A stretch of DNA of 64,000 bases from Bugula neritina (taxonomy: Eukaryota; Bryozoa; Gymnolaemata; Cheilostomatida; Bugulidae): the NCBI GenBank assembly GCA_964035545.1, contig OZ037767.1:22363128-22427127 (forward strand). Reading direction: 5' to 3'. Of this stretch, positions 13,645-34,609 are shown piece by piece. The notes beneath the pieces were generated by a model, which worked only from the letters and a program-made list of their open reading frames with translations, was not told where the DNA came from and did not search any database. How positions within the stretch are numbered: position 1 is the stretch's first letter; each line of letters begins with the position of its first letter. A program made the position numbers and the translations under genes.

Positions 13645-13903
13645 CTCTAGACCAAGGGTGAGCAACTGGGGGCCCCCAAAAGCCACCTGTGGCCCTTTGC
13701 TCAAATTTTACAGTAATCCTTGTGATGATCCAGATAAGTAAAAGTGTTATATGCATTCTGACTATCACAGTAGGATATAGCTAATTGGTAGCAGTTACCT
13801 TGTTATAATGAAATTTAATGTCTACCATCACGTTGCCCTTTGTTTTGGCTTGACTTCTGAATTTGGCCTTTTGAAAAACAAGTTTCCTACCCTTGCTCTA
13901 GAC
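13645..13903. mobile_element. hAT-type MITE with 8-bp target duplication
   Basis: A 243-bp element (13653-13895) starts CAAGGGTGAGCAACTGGGGG and ends with TTTCCTACCCTTG, giving imperfect terminal inverted repeats (CAAGGGT-GNNAACT). It is flanked on both sides by the identical octamer CTCTAGAC (13645-13652 and 13896-13903). An 8-bp target duplication and CA(A)GGG(T/G)TG-like ends are typical of the hAT superfamily. There is no open frame, so it is non-autonomous. Confidence 0.85.
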
Positions 13904-15247
13904 TTTTCTGTTTGTATTAATAGCTAGTAATATAAACTTTGTCAACTTTTAGGCAGAAATCTGAGCTGCTTCCATTCATCTCACACCATCTTACATCATT
14001 TTACATATTCACTGAATACCAGTATGCTATAGTGTGTGTATCATATTCTTAGAGCTCGAAGAAACTGTTCTTATGGCTTTTATGTCCTTGAAAGAATTCT
14101 TAGCACAAGCTGCAGGTAGCTTAATGGGTTTTTGCTTGTGTAATGTTTTTTTATAGTGTTTAATTAATTGTTAATGACAAGCTAGAGTTATCTCCTCTGT
14201 AGCAACCTTCCCTGTAGCAGACATGTCTGTGCATTTGGCTATGAATTTAGTTGGAATGAAACACATGCCAAATTGTACTGGTATGTGAAAGAACTATATA
14301 GAATACTCTTTTTAAATTGATTAGTTATTTATTGTCAACTGTATAAATAGCTCAGGTGTCCCATAAGCATTTACTAGATTAGTATAAGTTACGGCATGCA
14401 TTTAATAAGCTTGTTTCTAGTAAATTCACATCGGTATTAGCCAATATCAGCATATTTTTCATTGCACCGACAAATGTAATGTTGATTAGGCTCAAACAGT
14501 TTTTTTAAATGTATTTTAAAGTAAGAATATATGCCTCAATAACAACAGGTCTTTAGTGGCGTTAATTTCATAGAAAGTTTTTATATAGGACCTAAAATCT
14601 TAACAAACGACATATGGGTAGATATACCAGCATATCTCTATAGCTATCTATAGTTATATATGGTGACTTTATATTCAAGTAGTGGTCATCTTTCACTGTC
14701 CGAGCTACAATTGTACATCAAAAGTGGCTGTAGGCAGAAAGTGTTTTACTTTTTTCATAAAAATGGAATTACATAATGCCAACTACAATGACCTAAATTT
14801 ATTTGAAGACTCTACACTATATATAATGGGCGGTGTGTTTGTGTGTGTTTGATCTAAAACACTGATTAATATTAAGCAAAATGTAATGCTATTATTAGCT
14901 ATTTATCATATGCCACCTTATTCAGTACATTGAATGGCATTAAAACTTAGTTATTAACATTTGTAAGAAATCATTTATTTTACAAAAGTCTTTAATTTAA
15001 TTAAGCTGTTATTTGCATTTTAAAACTAATTGATTAGCAAACGCCTTCTTAGCCTCTCTTAGCTCTTATATACACTCACAATATCTCCCATATCAAACTG
15101 CTATTCTACGATAGCTGACTGATTCAATTTATGTTTTGGTGTCATAGAAGCACCATAATATGTGTAAGGCATGAATATCCTCATTAATATTGATAACAGT
15201 ATTATTAATATTAAAATTGACCACAACACAACCAGTCAACTTTACTA

Positions 15248-15253
15248 TTTATT
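15248..15253 (-). terminator. AATAAA next to the stop of MCO gene B
   Basis: AATAAA on the minus strand overlaps the last base of the TAA stop (TTTTAAATAAATAG). If used, the 3' UTR would be very short, so a downstream signal may be the real one. Confidence 0.35.
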
Positions 15254-18200
15254 TAAAAGTTTATTTCATCAAGCAGAAAATCACCACAAGCTGGAAAGTT
15301 TGGAGGTATTGTATCTTTCACACTCTCCCCATCCACGTCAAACACCATGGCCATGCCTGTCATATTTATAAGCAGAATTAAAAAAGTAACAAAGAAAATT
15401 CTCAAATATTAGAATATATTACATCATTGATTATTATAGGTAATGCTATAATGCTACTATATGATGTCACCATGATGCCACTGCAACTATGTATAATATA
15501 CTGCTTTATTACCACAGCAATAACATATCGTTTTATTCAAGTTCTTGTACTACCAGCTATTTGCGAAATAATAATTATGTTTTATAGGTATAGTAGGTTT
15601 TCTCACCTAAATGGAGATGAGCAGCTTGATGACAGTGAGCCAACCAGTAACCAGGATTATCTGTGTATATCCTGACCACAGCATATCCACCAACTGGTAT
15701 GAGAAGATTATCTTTCAGAGGTGGTCTGTCTACAGTGATGTTTCTAAGCTCTTCTTTCATCCAATGAGCATCATAACATAAATCATTTGAGCAGTTGATA
15801 TCAACTTTGACTGAAAAAAATTGTTTTTTGCATGATTTTTCATAGTTGATGTTGTGTTAATATAAGTTTTGTTTTGTTTAAAATGTTTTAGTCATTAAGT
15901 TTTTACTAGTTTTTATAAACTAAATAAACCATGAAGCAATTTTTAAGCAACACGTAGGCCTACTATAATTTTAAATTTATATTTTATTTTTTGTGAAAAA
16001 ATTCAGAGTAGCTAGTTTATCATTTGAGATTTAGTAATAGTTCAACATTTTTATAAAAAAACGCCTGAGGCAGGTATCACTGACTATCTATGTGCATACT
16101 TCACTTATTAACAAACCGTACACAAAAAGTAAACAAACACGTTCAATGCTTTTCTAATTGTGGTAATGTATACTTACATCTGGATCGACTTAGTCCAGTA
16201 GCATTGTCCTTGATTGGGTAAGCCACCTTTAACACAGCAAATCTGTATCCATGCATGTGCCAGGTGTGTAAATACTTCATAAGGACAGTGTGAGTGATGA
16301 CCATTTGTATAATACTCTAAAGAAATTTGCAAAAACAATCATGATATCTGTTCTATAAGCAAATCTGGTATTCCTACTGCGACAATACCATTTTTTCAAA
16401 AACTGAATCAAAATACATAAACGAGAGACAATAAATTATATAATTTTATTATTGGGAGAGATAAAGAAAAACCAAGAAGTAATTTGTAAACAGTTGAGAA
16501 ACTTACATTCACTGGTAGTTTGTCAACATGAGTACATTGGCAATGCTGGTGATTACAGATTTCTGGTATGCATGCCACACCTGTCATATTATATGGGTCT
16601 TGAAAAAAGTTGCTTTCAGGTAAAACAAGAGAGCGTCCATTTATGGTGTGGCCTATCAGTGAGGTATAAGCATAGAATCTCTCTGTTATGTTATCACCTC
16701 TAAAAAGTACAGATCGATATTATTACACCAAAATGTAAAAGTTGCAATATTATTGTTATTAATGAGCAACAATTATATTTCAACATCACATAGTAATGCT
16801 TGACAAAACTAATGAGCTTAAATATGTGGCCAAAGGTACTTGTTTTGTTAGATGCAAGGAAAACTTGTTCCGCTTGCCTTTTAAATTAACAGAAACCTTA
16901 AGGACCAACATTACAATATATCAGAACAATAATTGCTAAAAGCTCTTAAAAAAATTCAAATGTTGCACAGCTCAAAGAAGAAGGCACCATCTCACCATCA
17001 AATAGTAAACTATTGGCTTTTAAAAGATTTCATGCAAAGCGAATTATAAGTTACCACCTGATCTGGTCAATTTCTGCTTCATGGTAGCTGGTAGAGTTCA
17101 GCTCATGCATAGGAATGCATATCCAGCCAGTAACAGCATGGAAAGGGCAGTTCACTGCGACACACTCGTCATTCTCATGACAGACTTTGGGGGAGGTGAT
17201 TGGATCTGCAGAGGAGTTGGTGTAGGAGAGGATGGAGTAGCCACGAGATGTTTGTATCTTGTCTGGAGCTCTGAACCTCACCCAGTAGTTACCTTTAGAA
17301 GTAATGAACAGAGAGTTCCGAGAAATTATTATGCAGTTTTATAGTAAAGCAAAACTTACAATATTTCATATCTAAAGGCTTAGTTTAGGTTAATTTGCAT
17401 CAACACAAACAAACATTGTAAACAGACTTAGAGAGAAACATTCGTAAAAGCCTGTCTATGCCTGCAGCCAGTTATGGCCCGAGTTCTAGTGTAAAAAAGA
17501 CTACAAAAATGTTTAGAGTTTAAACTTTAAGCAATGGGCAGTATGCAAATTTTTATTAGCACAATCTGAGTAAACTCTGACAAAACTGTGTACATACCTG
17601 GAGGCTGATCTGCCTTTACCAGAACGTTGACTCTCTCTCCAATTGCTAAAAATACTGAATCAACAACCACAGGCTCAATTTCACAACTGTCTACTCCTAC
17701 CAGTGTTAGCTTGTGACCATCTATCGAAAACTAAAATGGCATCAATAATTTTCATCAATATTTTATTAGTAAAGTTTATAATAATTTCACACCAACATTA
17801 GCAAGCAAAATCTTTTGTGGAGTGCGAATTTACTTAGAACATCTTTAAAAAGAAAACATTACATTGACATCATGCCCTGAAGTAAATTTACCCGTTGTAT
17901 AAAACGTAAGCGATGTTTAAACTTTTGCTTCTGCTTGAGTCAAATTAAATTGGCCAATTAATACTATTTGGCAAGTTGTTTTAAATTTTCTACACAATCT
18001 TAAGCGTGCTAGAAATTAAAACCCAAGATGAAAGATTTCTTTAGTATATGTAAATAATTTACAGCTATATAAGTAAATATCAGCATGTTATTACCAGGTA
18101 TGTGTGAGCATACGTTTCAAACAATTCAACACATGTTATGCTACATACAATAATGTAAGAACTTTATAAAACATTAATTTTCGTAGTTTTATAACACAAT

Positions 18201-21200
18201 ATTTAAGCTATTTGTATGACCAACAGCACACTTCACTCATCTGGTAAATATTTTGCAGCTCGTACAAGTAGTTGGTGCTGTATTTGGCATTGTTATGAAA
18301 AATATAATTATCAATTGGCATCTAGGCTTTTGCTTTGAATTTTGTTTTATAATTAACTTAAAGTAAATATATAATGCATCAACAGCAACAAAAATTGAAA
18401 TTATGCAAGTTACAAATAATTAAATTTAAATATAAAGAAAAACATTACTAGCAACAATAAAAAATTTCAAATAATATTTATTACGTTGTGTCTTACAACC
18501 AGTTCAACAATCAAAATGAATAAAACTTCACTCTGTATCTGTATTTCATTTAAGAAAGCTGCTTGTTATACTGCCTCATATACCATTCCTACATTTACTC
18601 TTATATCATTACGATAACACGCATACTAGAAAGTATTCACTATTTGAGAATGCAATTCTGATTCCTTATGTAAAGGAGAATGTCTCTCCATCCTACACTC
18701 TTACTGAGTAAGTTCATTTGCCATTTCTTTAAGACTTACAGCAGAAAGCTTACAGCTTACTAACAAGTTGTCTTCTATGAATATAATTACATATATCAAA
18801 ATAAATAATATTTGTAGCATTTATTTATAGAAGATACAGTATATCAAAATTTATTATAAACTAGCATCAGAAAGAAACTTAGAAATAGTAGGGACAGTGA
18901 CACTAAAACTATATCCTATAGACAAAAAAAAACCTGTTGCTTCAAAGTTAAGTTCAATCAAAAGTGGCTAAAGACTGTTAAAAAGTTTTGTTTTAAATCA
19001 AAAAGTGGTCAGTATTATTTATACTAAAACACAACTATTAACACTATTTTCTGTTGAGTGTGTATTTATAGCCTTTTTTTACTGTAATTACGCATGTGTA
19101 TGCATGTAGATATATATAAATTATTTATTATGATACGTTATGTGTGATCAGTTACTGAGAGAAATACAGCTAGTAGTAATTTGAATATGTATGTATATCA
19201 AATATTTTGGGTAGAGAAAATGCATATCGTGTGTATTTTCAATTGCATTTAGCAATAAAAATTATATACATTTGAATGAGCTCAACTATTGTTGTTATAA
19301 TAATATGATATATCAAAATAATGATACGGAAATTGTTAAGTGGGCATTGATTGTGATTTACAAAAATTGTACTCATTTAAATGAAAACAAACTATAATAA
19401 TGTTTACATTATTTACTTGCACAAAGTTATCACTGAAAAAACTGCCAGTATAACTATAAATACTTTTTTGGAAATAACAGATTTGTTGGTATCAAGAAAG
19501 TAGGTTAAATACACAATTAGATTTAAGACTTACTTACAACAAGTTATCATACATGGCTTATTAGGCTTAACATAAGTTATTATTGAAATAATATATACAT
19601 TACAGTTGGTGAAAAATTTAAAAAACTCTAACCAACATACCATCTTGCACTCGAAGAAGTTGCCTAGCATATTGTTAATTTAGCTTTTTTGTACCTATAT
19701 GCAGCATAATTGGCAGCTTTTACAATATAATTAGCCAAATTTTATTGTAATAAGTCATGCAAATATATTGAGAAAAAAACCATAATTTTATTTATAAAGA
19801 ATCTCTACCACACTTTATTTATGCGGCATTACTATATTCATATATACCTTAGCTATTATCTACAGGCGCGCCTTTTGAATTTTGATTACTCAAATAATTA
19901 TATCTTGCTTTATAATAATTTTAGTGTTTATGCCAATGACCCCTTTTTGGCTCTGGAATCCATAGTATTATAAACTAAGATAAATTGTTGCAGATTTTAT
20001 TGCATGCTATTCTTAGCTGATGCAAAACACATCCTAATTGCTGAGCTGGTTTAAAAGTTTTGTGTACAAATACACAAATATATATTCATTAGTAAAAAAT
20101 GACAACTTAAGAGTTAGGTGCAGCAATGGAGAAATTGAGAAAAGCCTGTGTTCTAGATTAAAAAAGTAGCAAAAGAAGTTACGTTCTCATAAAAATTTCA
20201 AACCGGCCCCAAACCTAAATTAATTATCAAAATTATAGACTCTAAACAAAATTACCTCAAACTCGTCATCAAATCCAGCATTGACAATTCTGAACAAGTA
20301 CTCTTCTCCTTCACTGACTCTGTGAATCTCTAGGGGTGCTGTGTTGTTGCCTATTCTCCCTCTTCCATTGATCAGATTACTCTCAGCTGGAAAGTTGAAA
20401 ACTCCATCGTCTACGGTAACGTCATCATATCTTTCATCTATTGCTAAAATAGACATGTATTTAAAAGTTAAAATTTCAATAAAATACAAAGCTTATAATT
20501 TGAGCTGAGCCATGTCAAATATTTTGATTTTAGAACTAAATTTGAAACAATGAGCAGCTTGCTTTTGATTTTATTCAAGTATGAAATATTTTACTTAAAC
20601 TCTAAAACACTTCCAATAAATCGGGAGTCTTATTGAAACAACAACATAACTTCCAAACACCAAGTTACTCATATTATAACCTAGTGGAAATGTTTTATTA
20701 GGGTTCAAGTTTGTTTTCTACTTTAAGCCTACAAGAATTGCATGCAATGAAACATTGTAAAGTGTTATTTTCTGCACTAACAATTACATACAAGTGAAGA
20801 TTTACAGTTTACAAAGACCTTGTGTATCAATTTTTTACATTATTTAGGTATGGCCAGCATGCAGGCAGAGTTCATAAAACGTATATAAGAGTATTACGTG
20901 CTTTAAACAAGATATCACATACTTAAAGAAGAATCTTCAAAGACATGTTTTGTTATTTAAATTATTAAAAAAAGAAGAGATTATAAAACTTGTTTTTATA
21001 CTTACGAAGATATGAGCCTGCAAGATTATCTGGCCCAATATAGGAAACGGCAAACACAGCAGCCCCAGCATGCAACAGATCATTGAATATAAGAGTGAAA
21101 GAAGGATAAGAAGGCTTCACCGGATCATAAACTATCACAGCTCCAAACAACCCATCCATTTTCTGCATTCCTTGATGAGAATGATACCAGAAAGTCCCAG

Positions 21201-23547
21201 CTTCATTAGCTACAAATCTGTAACAAGCAATTATGATTAGCACCCTTTCAGTATATTTGATAACCTCCTCGGTGAGCTGATTATATTGAGAATTTAGTTT
21301 TAATTTAGTCTTTCAGGCTTTTATTAGTTATAATGACCTTATTAGTTTTTTTATTAACAACAACAAAAACAAACAGTATTTAACTTATTAATGTACTTTG
21401 TGAAGCTTTACAGGTAAACTTGATTTATTGACAATATTTATACACACTTGTATGTGAAGACTGCACCAGGAGAAATGGGACATTGAGTGACATATGCAAC
21501 ACCATCAGCCCAAGGAGTTGCGACACCACCAGTTGCGTTACTTCCTTTCATATTGAGGCCGTGCCAGTGTATTGTAGCAGCGTCAAACATCAGATCATTG
21601 TGCACTCTCACATACACCTTTATGAACATTTTATCAGTTGAAAACATTGCAATAGTGGACATCATTTTGGGAAATTATTTTAATTCTCGGTTTTTTAGAT
21701 ACATTATATTTTACAGTATAAAACAGCTGCATGTGTGTAGTTGATGCGATTTGTTAATGAAACTCTAAATGTTTGCCTCCAACTGTTGTACATGCACTTG
21801 AGCAAATAATTTGGAAAAGGAAACTGAAGAATAATGATTGAAGTTGTAGTTCAATATCTGCTATAGCCTTGAAAGGGTTTTTATATATATACACAAGATA
21901 ATAATATAACGAAATAATATAGTGAAATTGTTAACTCGAGCAAATAGAACCTTTGCTTAAAAACAATAAAAATTCATAAACGCTGCTTTAGACATACACA
22001 AACATGGCTATAATTGCATGCAAATAACTCACGCAAGTTTATAGTCACTATCCCTGTGAGAAACCCCTGGTGGAAAGGGTTTTTGTTAAAGAGGGCTAAG
22101 GACTTATTTAAATGAGGCACAGGAGCAATTATGACTGGATGCTCTTCCTAACATCACCATTAATGGCGTTTGTCCGGCATGCAAATTTAGAAGGCTAAAT
22201 TGAAATTATATAGTGTTTATAATATAGTAAAATATTTTACTATAGTGCATTATATTGTTATTAAATTATATTATAATATGTGGACGTGTGCATTTTATTA
22301 TGAAAATTATATAAAAGCATAAAGAATTGAAAGTATAAAAAATTACTAATCCTAATGCGTACACATTGTAAGTACATTGCATAAGAGCATGTAAATATTC
22401 TAAGTACAGTATAAGTCTCCAAATCAACATACTACTATAACTTCAGTTTAGGTATTAATCCGTGTGTTATTAACTATCTATAGGTATCTTTAGCAGACAT
22501 TTCCCACCATGATTAGACAATGTGTTTGTTAACCTATTACGTCACACGATGGCGGGTGCCTTAGATGTAAGGAGTAGGTCACTTACAAGTGCACCAAGTG
22601 GAACTTCTATAGTTGGTCCTGGATAGTGTCCGTTGATGGCAATGTGCCTTATTTTAGCTCCTCCCAGCGTTGTAACGTTCTCTATGTCTACTGGTACTCT
22701 AGTTAAGTTTGGAGTGTAGAAGAGCTCCCCTTGGTCTAACGCCACATCCTAAAGTATATTCTAGATAGTCTGAGCTCACAAACATACAAAATATTATGCA
22801 AAATAAATATTTAATTTATATTCTCAAATTTGTAACAATACTAATAGATTGATGAATTTGAGAGCTGACTCACACATCCTATTGGCATACATCTAAACAA
22901 TGAGCTTGTGTAAAATTATTTGTTGGTGAAACTTTTGTAAAATATTATTTCATATTTTGAATTTAAGTTATTATAGCTACGATTATTATGGTTATTATAA
23001 TACATACAGCAAATCAACAAGTAATAATGTTATCTACAATTGTTATATAGCAGAACTTTTAGTATTCTTAAAAAGAAATTTCTGTTGTATTTCATGAACA
23101 TCTATGCCATGCAGTTCTTGAGTTTTTAATTTTTTTAATTTTGAAGCAACACCTATTTTTCATGTATAACCACAAAAAATAATTCAATTAGTAATAGCAA
23201 AGGCATGTAAAACCAGTGTAGCTGATAGCTATATAGCACTATATGCTGAGTTAGTGTTGGCTATATTAAAGCTGTTACAATCACTAGCTTAAGCAATGAT
23301 TTGCATTTACTGTTTATACTTCTTTACAAAGTAACGAAGTTAGCACAAGTTACCAATGAAAGTAAATAACATAGTAAGTACTTACATAGATAAGTCCAGC
23401 TTGGTCAGTGTACGTCATAGACATTGCCCATGTTAGATAGAAATCATAAATATACACATTGGGGTCGTTTGTTGGAATCGGAGTAGCTACTTGTAGTGCT
23501 AGTGAGCTGGAAACACCAAGTAATAGGAAAAGAAGCAAACTTATCAT
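15253..23547 (-). CDS. Multicopper oxidase (laccase-like) gene B, complete, 11 exons
   Basis: Secreted laccase-like oxidase. Exons on the minus strand: 23386-23547, 22587-22748, 21448-21617, 21006-21217, 20256-20443, 17598-17730, 17058-17292, 16507-16699, 16178-16316, 15607-15810 and 15253-15356. They sum to 1902 nt (633 residues plus TAA). Splices are GT-AG and phases agree throughout; the exon 7 end at 17058 was chosen by homology with gene C. A signal peptide (MISLLLFLLLGVSSSLA) opens the protein. Three cupredoxin domains follow: YTPNLTRV...NGHYPGPTIEVPLG and HWHG, then WYHSH, then [10 protein letters not shown] and the C-terminal HCHQAAHLHLGMAM. These supply the expected type-2/3 histidines, the type-1 Cys (residue about 591, codon 15632-15634) and the axial Met. 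There is no C-terminal membrane segment. It should oxidise phenols, catechols or metals with oxygen as acceptor; the substrate is not predictable. A SINE lies in intron 2. Confidence 0.93.
17731..20255. other. Large intron 5 of MCO gene B
   Basis: About 2.5 kb between exons 5 and 6. AT-rich, with no further exon, SINE or tandem repeat that I can recognise. Confidence 0.5.
22027..22178 (-). repeat. tRNA-derived SINE, copy 3, in intron 2 of MCO gene B
   Basis: Well-preserved tail and body in the minus orientation: plus-strand TATAGTCACTATCCCTGTGA, the block AAGGGTTTTTGTTAAAGAGG, and GACTGGATGCTCTTCC. The tRNA-like head is cut off after the ATTAATGGCG block. Confidence 0.75.
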
Positions 23548-23905
23548 TCTTCAATTCTGTCGCTCACACAGTGTAAATTCAACCAGGAGGCAGTCGATGT
23601 TAGGAAAGACCTTAGTTGAAAACTTAGTCCTTCCTTTTGTTTTCAAACATTTCGAATCTTTCTGCTACTACAGTTTTCGCTTCGAAGCTTTGCTGTTTAC
23701 TAACTACAGACAACCTTGTGTGAAACCCAAGTAGACCCATGCCACCAGTTACATATACTTCAGAGAGATTGAGTACCAGCACCTTTCTACCTTGACAAGC
23801 TTTGTATCACGTGGCCCTGTAACTGACCTTATAATAATCACTTTTGAGGTTAAGATGAGTGTGCATTTGTTATATGTTAAACTCAAATATATGCAAAATC
23901 ATTTT

Positions 23906-24016
<111 letters not shown>

Positions 24017-25269
24017 CTATTGAATAGATTTCTATTTAGCTCAGGTTTTGTACCAAGAAACTAGCTTGTATCTATTTACATTTGATGCTTAATATATTTT
24101 TTGAAGGGTAGATGGTAAAAGGCACTATATTATGTTGATTTATATATGTTATTATTACCTAATAATACATTAAACATATAATCTGATATATTATGTTTAA
24201 TATTTTAAATAAATTATTTTGCCACATGAAGAAAAAATATAATTAATTAAAGTCATAATATTAAAATAGAAAATAAAATTATACCATTGCAAGCTGTTCT
24301 TTTAGTTTCTAATTAAATATATATTGTCATAAAGCATAGTCCACCATTTGTTTCAGATAAATGTAAACAGATTAAGGACCTAGAAGGTAGTCTATCAGTC
24401 CAATTCAACATACAGTATGCCATTATCTACTGTCCTGGTGATGCAAGCAGTTGAAAAGATAACTCCAATAATAATCACTTTGGCTGCCATGCTTTACATA
24501 CTGCGCTGCTACATATAATATAGTTCTCTCAGATCAAAAGGAACCGCGTTATTAGAATTTTACTAGCATTTTCTACAAAACTGAATGCTAGACATATGTA
24601 GATGCTTTGATGCATAACAACCAAAAGTATTAGTTTTTGGAAAAACATGTACAGTATATTAAACCACATTCAAAGGTAATTGCAGGTTTACAAAAAATGA
24701 AGTGTGTTAGGTTATTCTCATTTTTATTTGTTTGTTTGCGCAGGAAGAAAATGGGATCATGTCATTTTTATTAGCAGTTAAAAGTTACAGTAACAGCAAA
24801 GACAAGCAGTGGGGCAAACACTTTTTAAATAAAATGTATGATAGAAATAGCTACATAAAACAGGTATAATGAAAATTGGTAATAGATTAATTAGTACATA
24901 GGCAATACTTTCACTTTGTATACATATATAGCTAATTTGTTTTACTTTGATGTACAAAAGCTGTAGAGCTCATATATACTGGTGGTGTTTTGTGATGCCA
25001 TTTGGTTTGAAATGCCTGATGTATCATTTACATCAGTATATGTCAGAAGAAGCATTTTCAAGAAGTGTGTCATATATATTATTGTATATTATTGCGAGTA
25101 GAGTTATTTTACAGAATAAGGAAAGGGGCACAACTCCCTGTACAAATTAATTAAAGTAAAAAGGAAAAATGTATTGGCTGAAATCTGTAACTTTTTGAAG
25201 AGATATGCATTGCCTATTTTAAATCATAAGTTTTACGTTTTATATTACGAAATTAGTGTACTTAAAAAG

Positions 25270-25455
25270 AAGTAGAAGTGGTTTGGTGGTTAGAACACTA
25301 GCACAGTAAACATGGAGTCTCACTAGGGCCATTGGTGATAGTAGGAAAGACATTCAGTCATAACTATTCTTTTGACACAATAGAAAATTAGTCTTTAGGC
25401 TGCTTAAAACAACCTTTTCCAACATGATCAGAATTTTCACAGCTGTGATATAACT
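25270..25455 (+). repeat. tRNA-derived SINE, copy in plus orientation
   Basis: The head GTTTGGTGGTTAGAACACTA is followed by CCATTGGTGATAGTAGGAAA, GACATTCAGTCATAACTATT and a degraded tail TTTTCACAGCTGTGATATAA. These are the same blocks, in the same order, as the minus-strand copies. Confidence 0.65.
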
Positions 25456-26436
25456 AAAAACCAGGGTAAATTTTTGAGTTTTTTTTCATGTTTAGAAGAA
25501 ATGCATACATGCAGTGACTTTCCTGTTGATAAAGTAATATTCCAAGTGTACCTAAATTAATTGTGTAAGTTAATTTTATTCTAGGCTCTTATTTTTGTGA
25601 ATTTATACATAATATATATTGCAAATACCTAAAACTTGCTTTATATTTGGGCTGCATTGCATGTATATACAAATTTTTTTATCAATGTTTCTCAGCTATA
25701 TTTGTGGATTTGTCTACTCAATTGTGGAAATGATATTTAATCGCTTTTTTGAGATACAATCTGATAACTAACAATTCACTTCATATAGAAAATACTTTGT
25801 TCTGTTTTGGTTGCATGCATCATTTCTCTATTCAGGGAGTTATGTTCTTTTATCATTTCATGTAGAAATGATTACCCACAATACATTTTCCTAAATCTGG
25901 CCTTTTTCTGGCTTGCTGATACAGAATGCTTAACCTAAGTAATTTAAAACAACCAGTATCAACGAATCACAAAGCTTAATGTCAAAAGCGAAATGGAGGC
26001 AAAAATTTTTATTTTCAATTTAAAGAAAATGCTCAAGAATACAAATTTTTACATTCTATGCATTTGTGTAATTTTAAAATATTAATTCAGGATTTTTTGG
26101 TGCAAAATTGGTAAAAATTTATGCACAAGATATACTATTTTATTTTGTAAAAGCAAGCTACGGATTTTATAAAAAATTTATCCTTTCTAAGTATTATGTT
26201 GGTAATTTGTTTCCACAAAGCTGTGCAACTTATGAACCTAAATTCTATCTGTATGGTTGAATGCATCTGAATATGTTTTGGTCTGAAGGTAATCTCAACT
26301 TTTATCAACTTTTTAGGAAATTAAAATGAACATAATTTTTTTCTGTAAAATGTTCATTCAACTGTTGTTATTTTTTCAATCAACTTTTAAGCTATAATTG
26401 AAATAATTTATTAGATTCTGTTAGTTGTAGTATTCA

Positions 26437-26442
26437 TTTATT
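26437..26442 (-). terminator. Polyadenylation signal of MCO gene C
   Basis: AATAAA on the minus strand about 40 bases after the TGA stop of gene C. Confidence 0.5.
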
Positions 26443-26479
26443 TAAATTAAGTTTGTACTGCATGTTCCTTTGACGGACT

Positions 26480-33277
<6,798 letters not shown>

Positions 33278-33382
33278 GGCTACTACCTTCCTTTCATGCC
33301 TACTCTACTTACTCAAGTCACGTATCACCTCAATATAGTGGCTGTATCCTTTTAGTTCACCAACACAAAAGGTGACATGCTT

Positions 33383-33389
33383 CTTTATA
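33383..33389 (-). promoter_or_regulatory. TATA box of MCO gene C
   Basis: TATAAAG on the minus strand, about 106 bases upstream of the ATG at 33277, suggesting transcription starting near 33355 and a 5' UTR of about 80 bases. Confidence 0.5.
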
Positions 33390-34609
33390 GGTCTATATTC
33401 ACCTTCTAGCATGTGCTCCTATAAGAAGAACACATGATGCTTCTGACTCATACATCAAAGTATGCTTAATTAGCTCCAAACCCCCACATATCGTAAAGCT
33501 TAGCCATGTTAACTTTTGTTTGTACAATAATAAGTTATAAATTTAATTTTTTGTTACTTTTTCCTTACAATCTACAAATGAGTTTTGTAGGCCATGACTC
33601 AACATAGATCATTGAGTACACATTCATAGAGTTGACAACATTTAAAGATATTTAGCTAGTCCCATGCTTTGAATTATGTGGATAGATTTTTTATTTGATG
33701 CATGGGGACATTGCTTTTTTCATTCAATTTAATCTGCATGATCAGAGGGTGAGTCAATATTTGGAAAGTCTATTGCTTCGAAAGTTCATTAGTTTAAAAA
33801 AAATTGCTTAGTACGCTTGCACTATGAATACCTCATATATGATACATTTGAAACCTGGGAACATGGTAATGGGCATACAATTTTAACAATATAGTTCTTA
33901 TATATACAACATACTATAATGTGATATTGGCAAGGTACACCTTGAATCTATAAATTATCATACACAATTATAGTTTTTACTAATCTAATATCTTTATGTG
34001 TTTAATAGTTGGAGTATAAATACAAAGAAGTTATTAACTGCATGGTGGCAACAAATTTATAAAATACTGATAATATATTGTGTTGTTTGGCACAAATTTC
34101 AATTCGATCCAAGCCAAGTTTTATTCGCCATCGGTAAGTTTAGTCTAAAAGACAACTAGTAGAAATACACCTTTAAAAATATTTTCTCTTAGGCTGGTAC
34201 CTTCAGATTGTTCAACATGCCGTAGATCTATCATTTAGTTTAGGTAACTCTGATTGTACCTTCAATATACTTAACTTCAACTTTCTACTCATTTGCTATA
34301 TATAATATAGATGTTTTATAGTCTATTTGAAACTTGGAGAATTAAAGTTGAGCGATTTCTTAGATGAACTAAGATGACTTCCAACAGCTTGAACAGGGTG
34401 AACTGCTACTCAGCTAAAATATTTAACTGAATTTTTTGCTGAAGCAAGATTGGAATAAGAAAGTTCAATTTTAAAATTTATACTTTAATGAACTTTGTTG
34501 TGAAGTTTAAAGTTGCTGTAATAATTTTGTGGCAGTGACATAAATATGTATTACCTGCCAGCCTTTACTTGAGTTAAATTATGAGTTCAGTGATTTCAGG
34601 TAAAAATGG

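Larger units (their letters stand above)
4050..15252. other. Intergenic region between MCO genes A and B
   Basis: Eleven kb of AT-rich DNA. It holds a GC-richer patch near 5330-5520, degenerate AT/trinucleotide low-complexity blocks (about 5930-6420 and 8730-9240), a poly-C tract near 6732-6744, a possible coding remnant (7450-8005), a truncated LINE (10030-12720) and a hAT MITE (13645-13903). Elsewhere I see only short random open frames. Confidence 0.6.
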
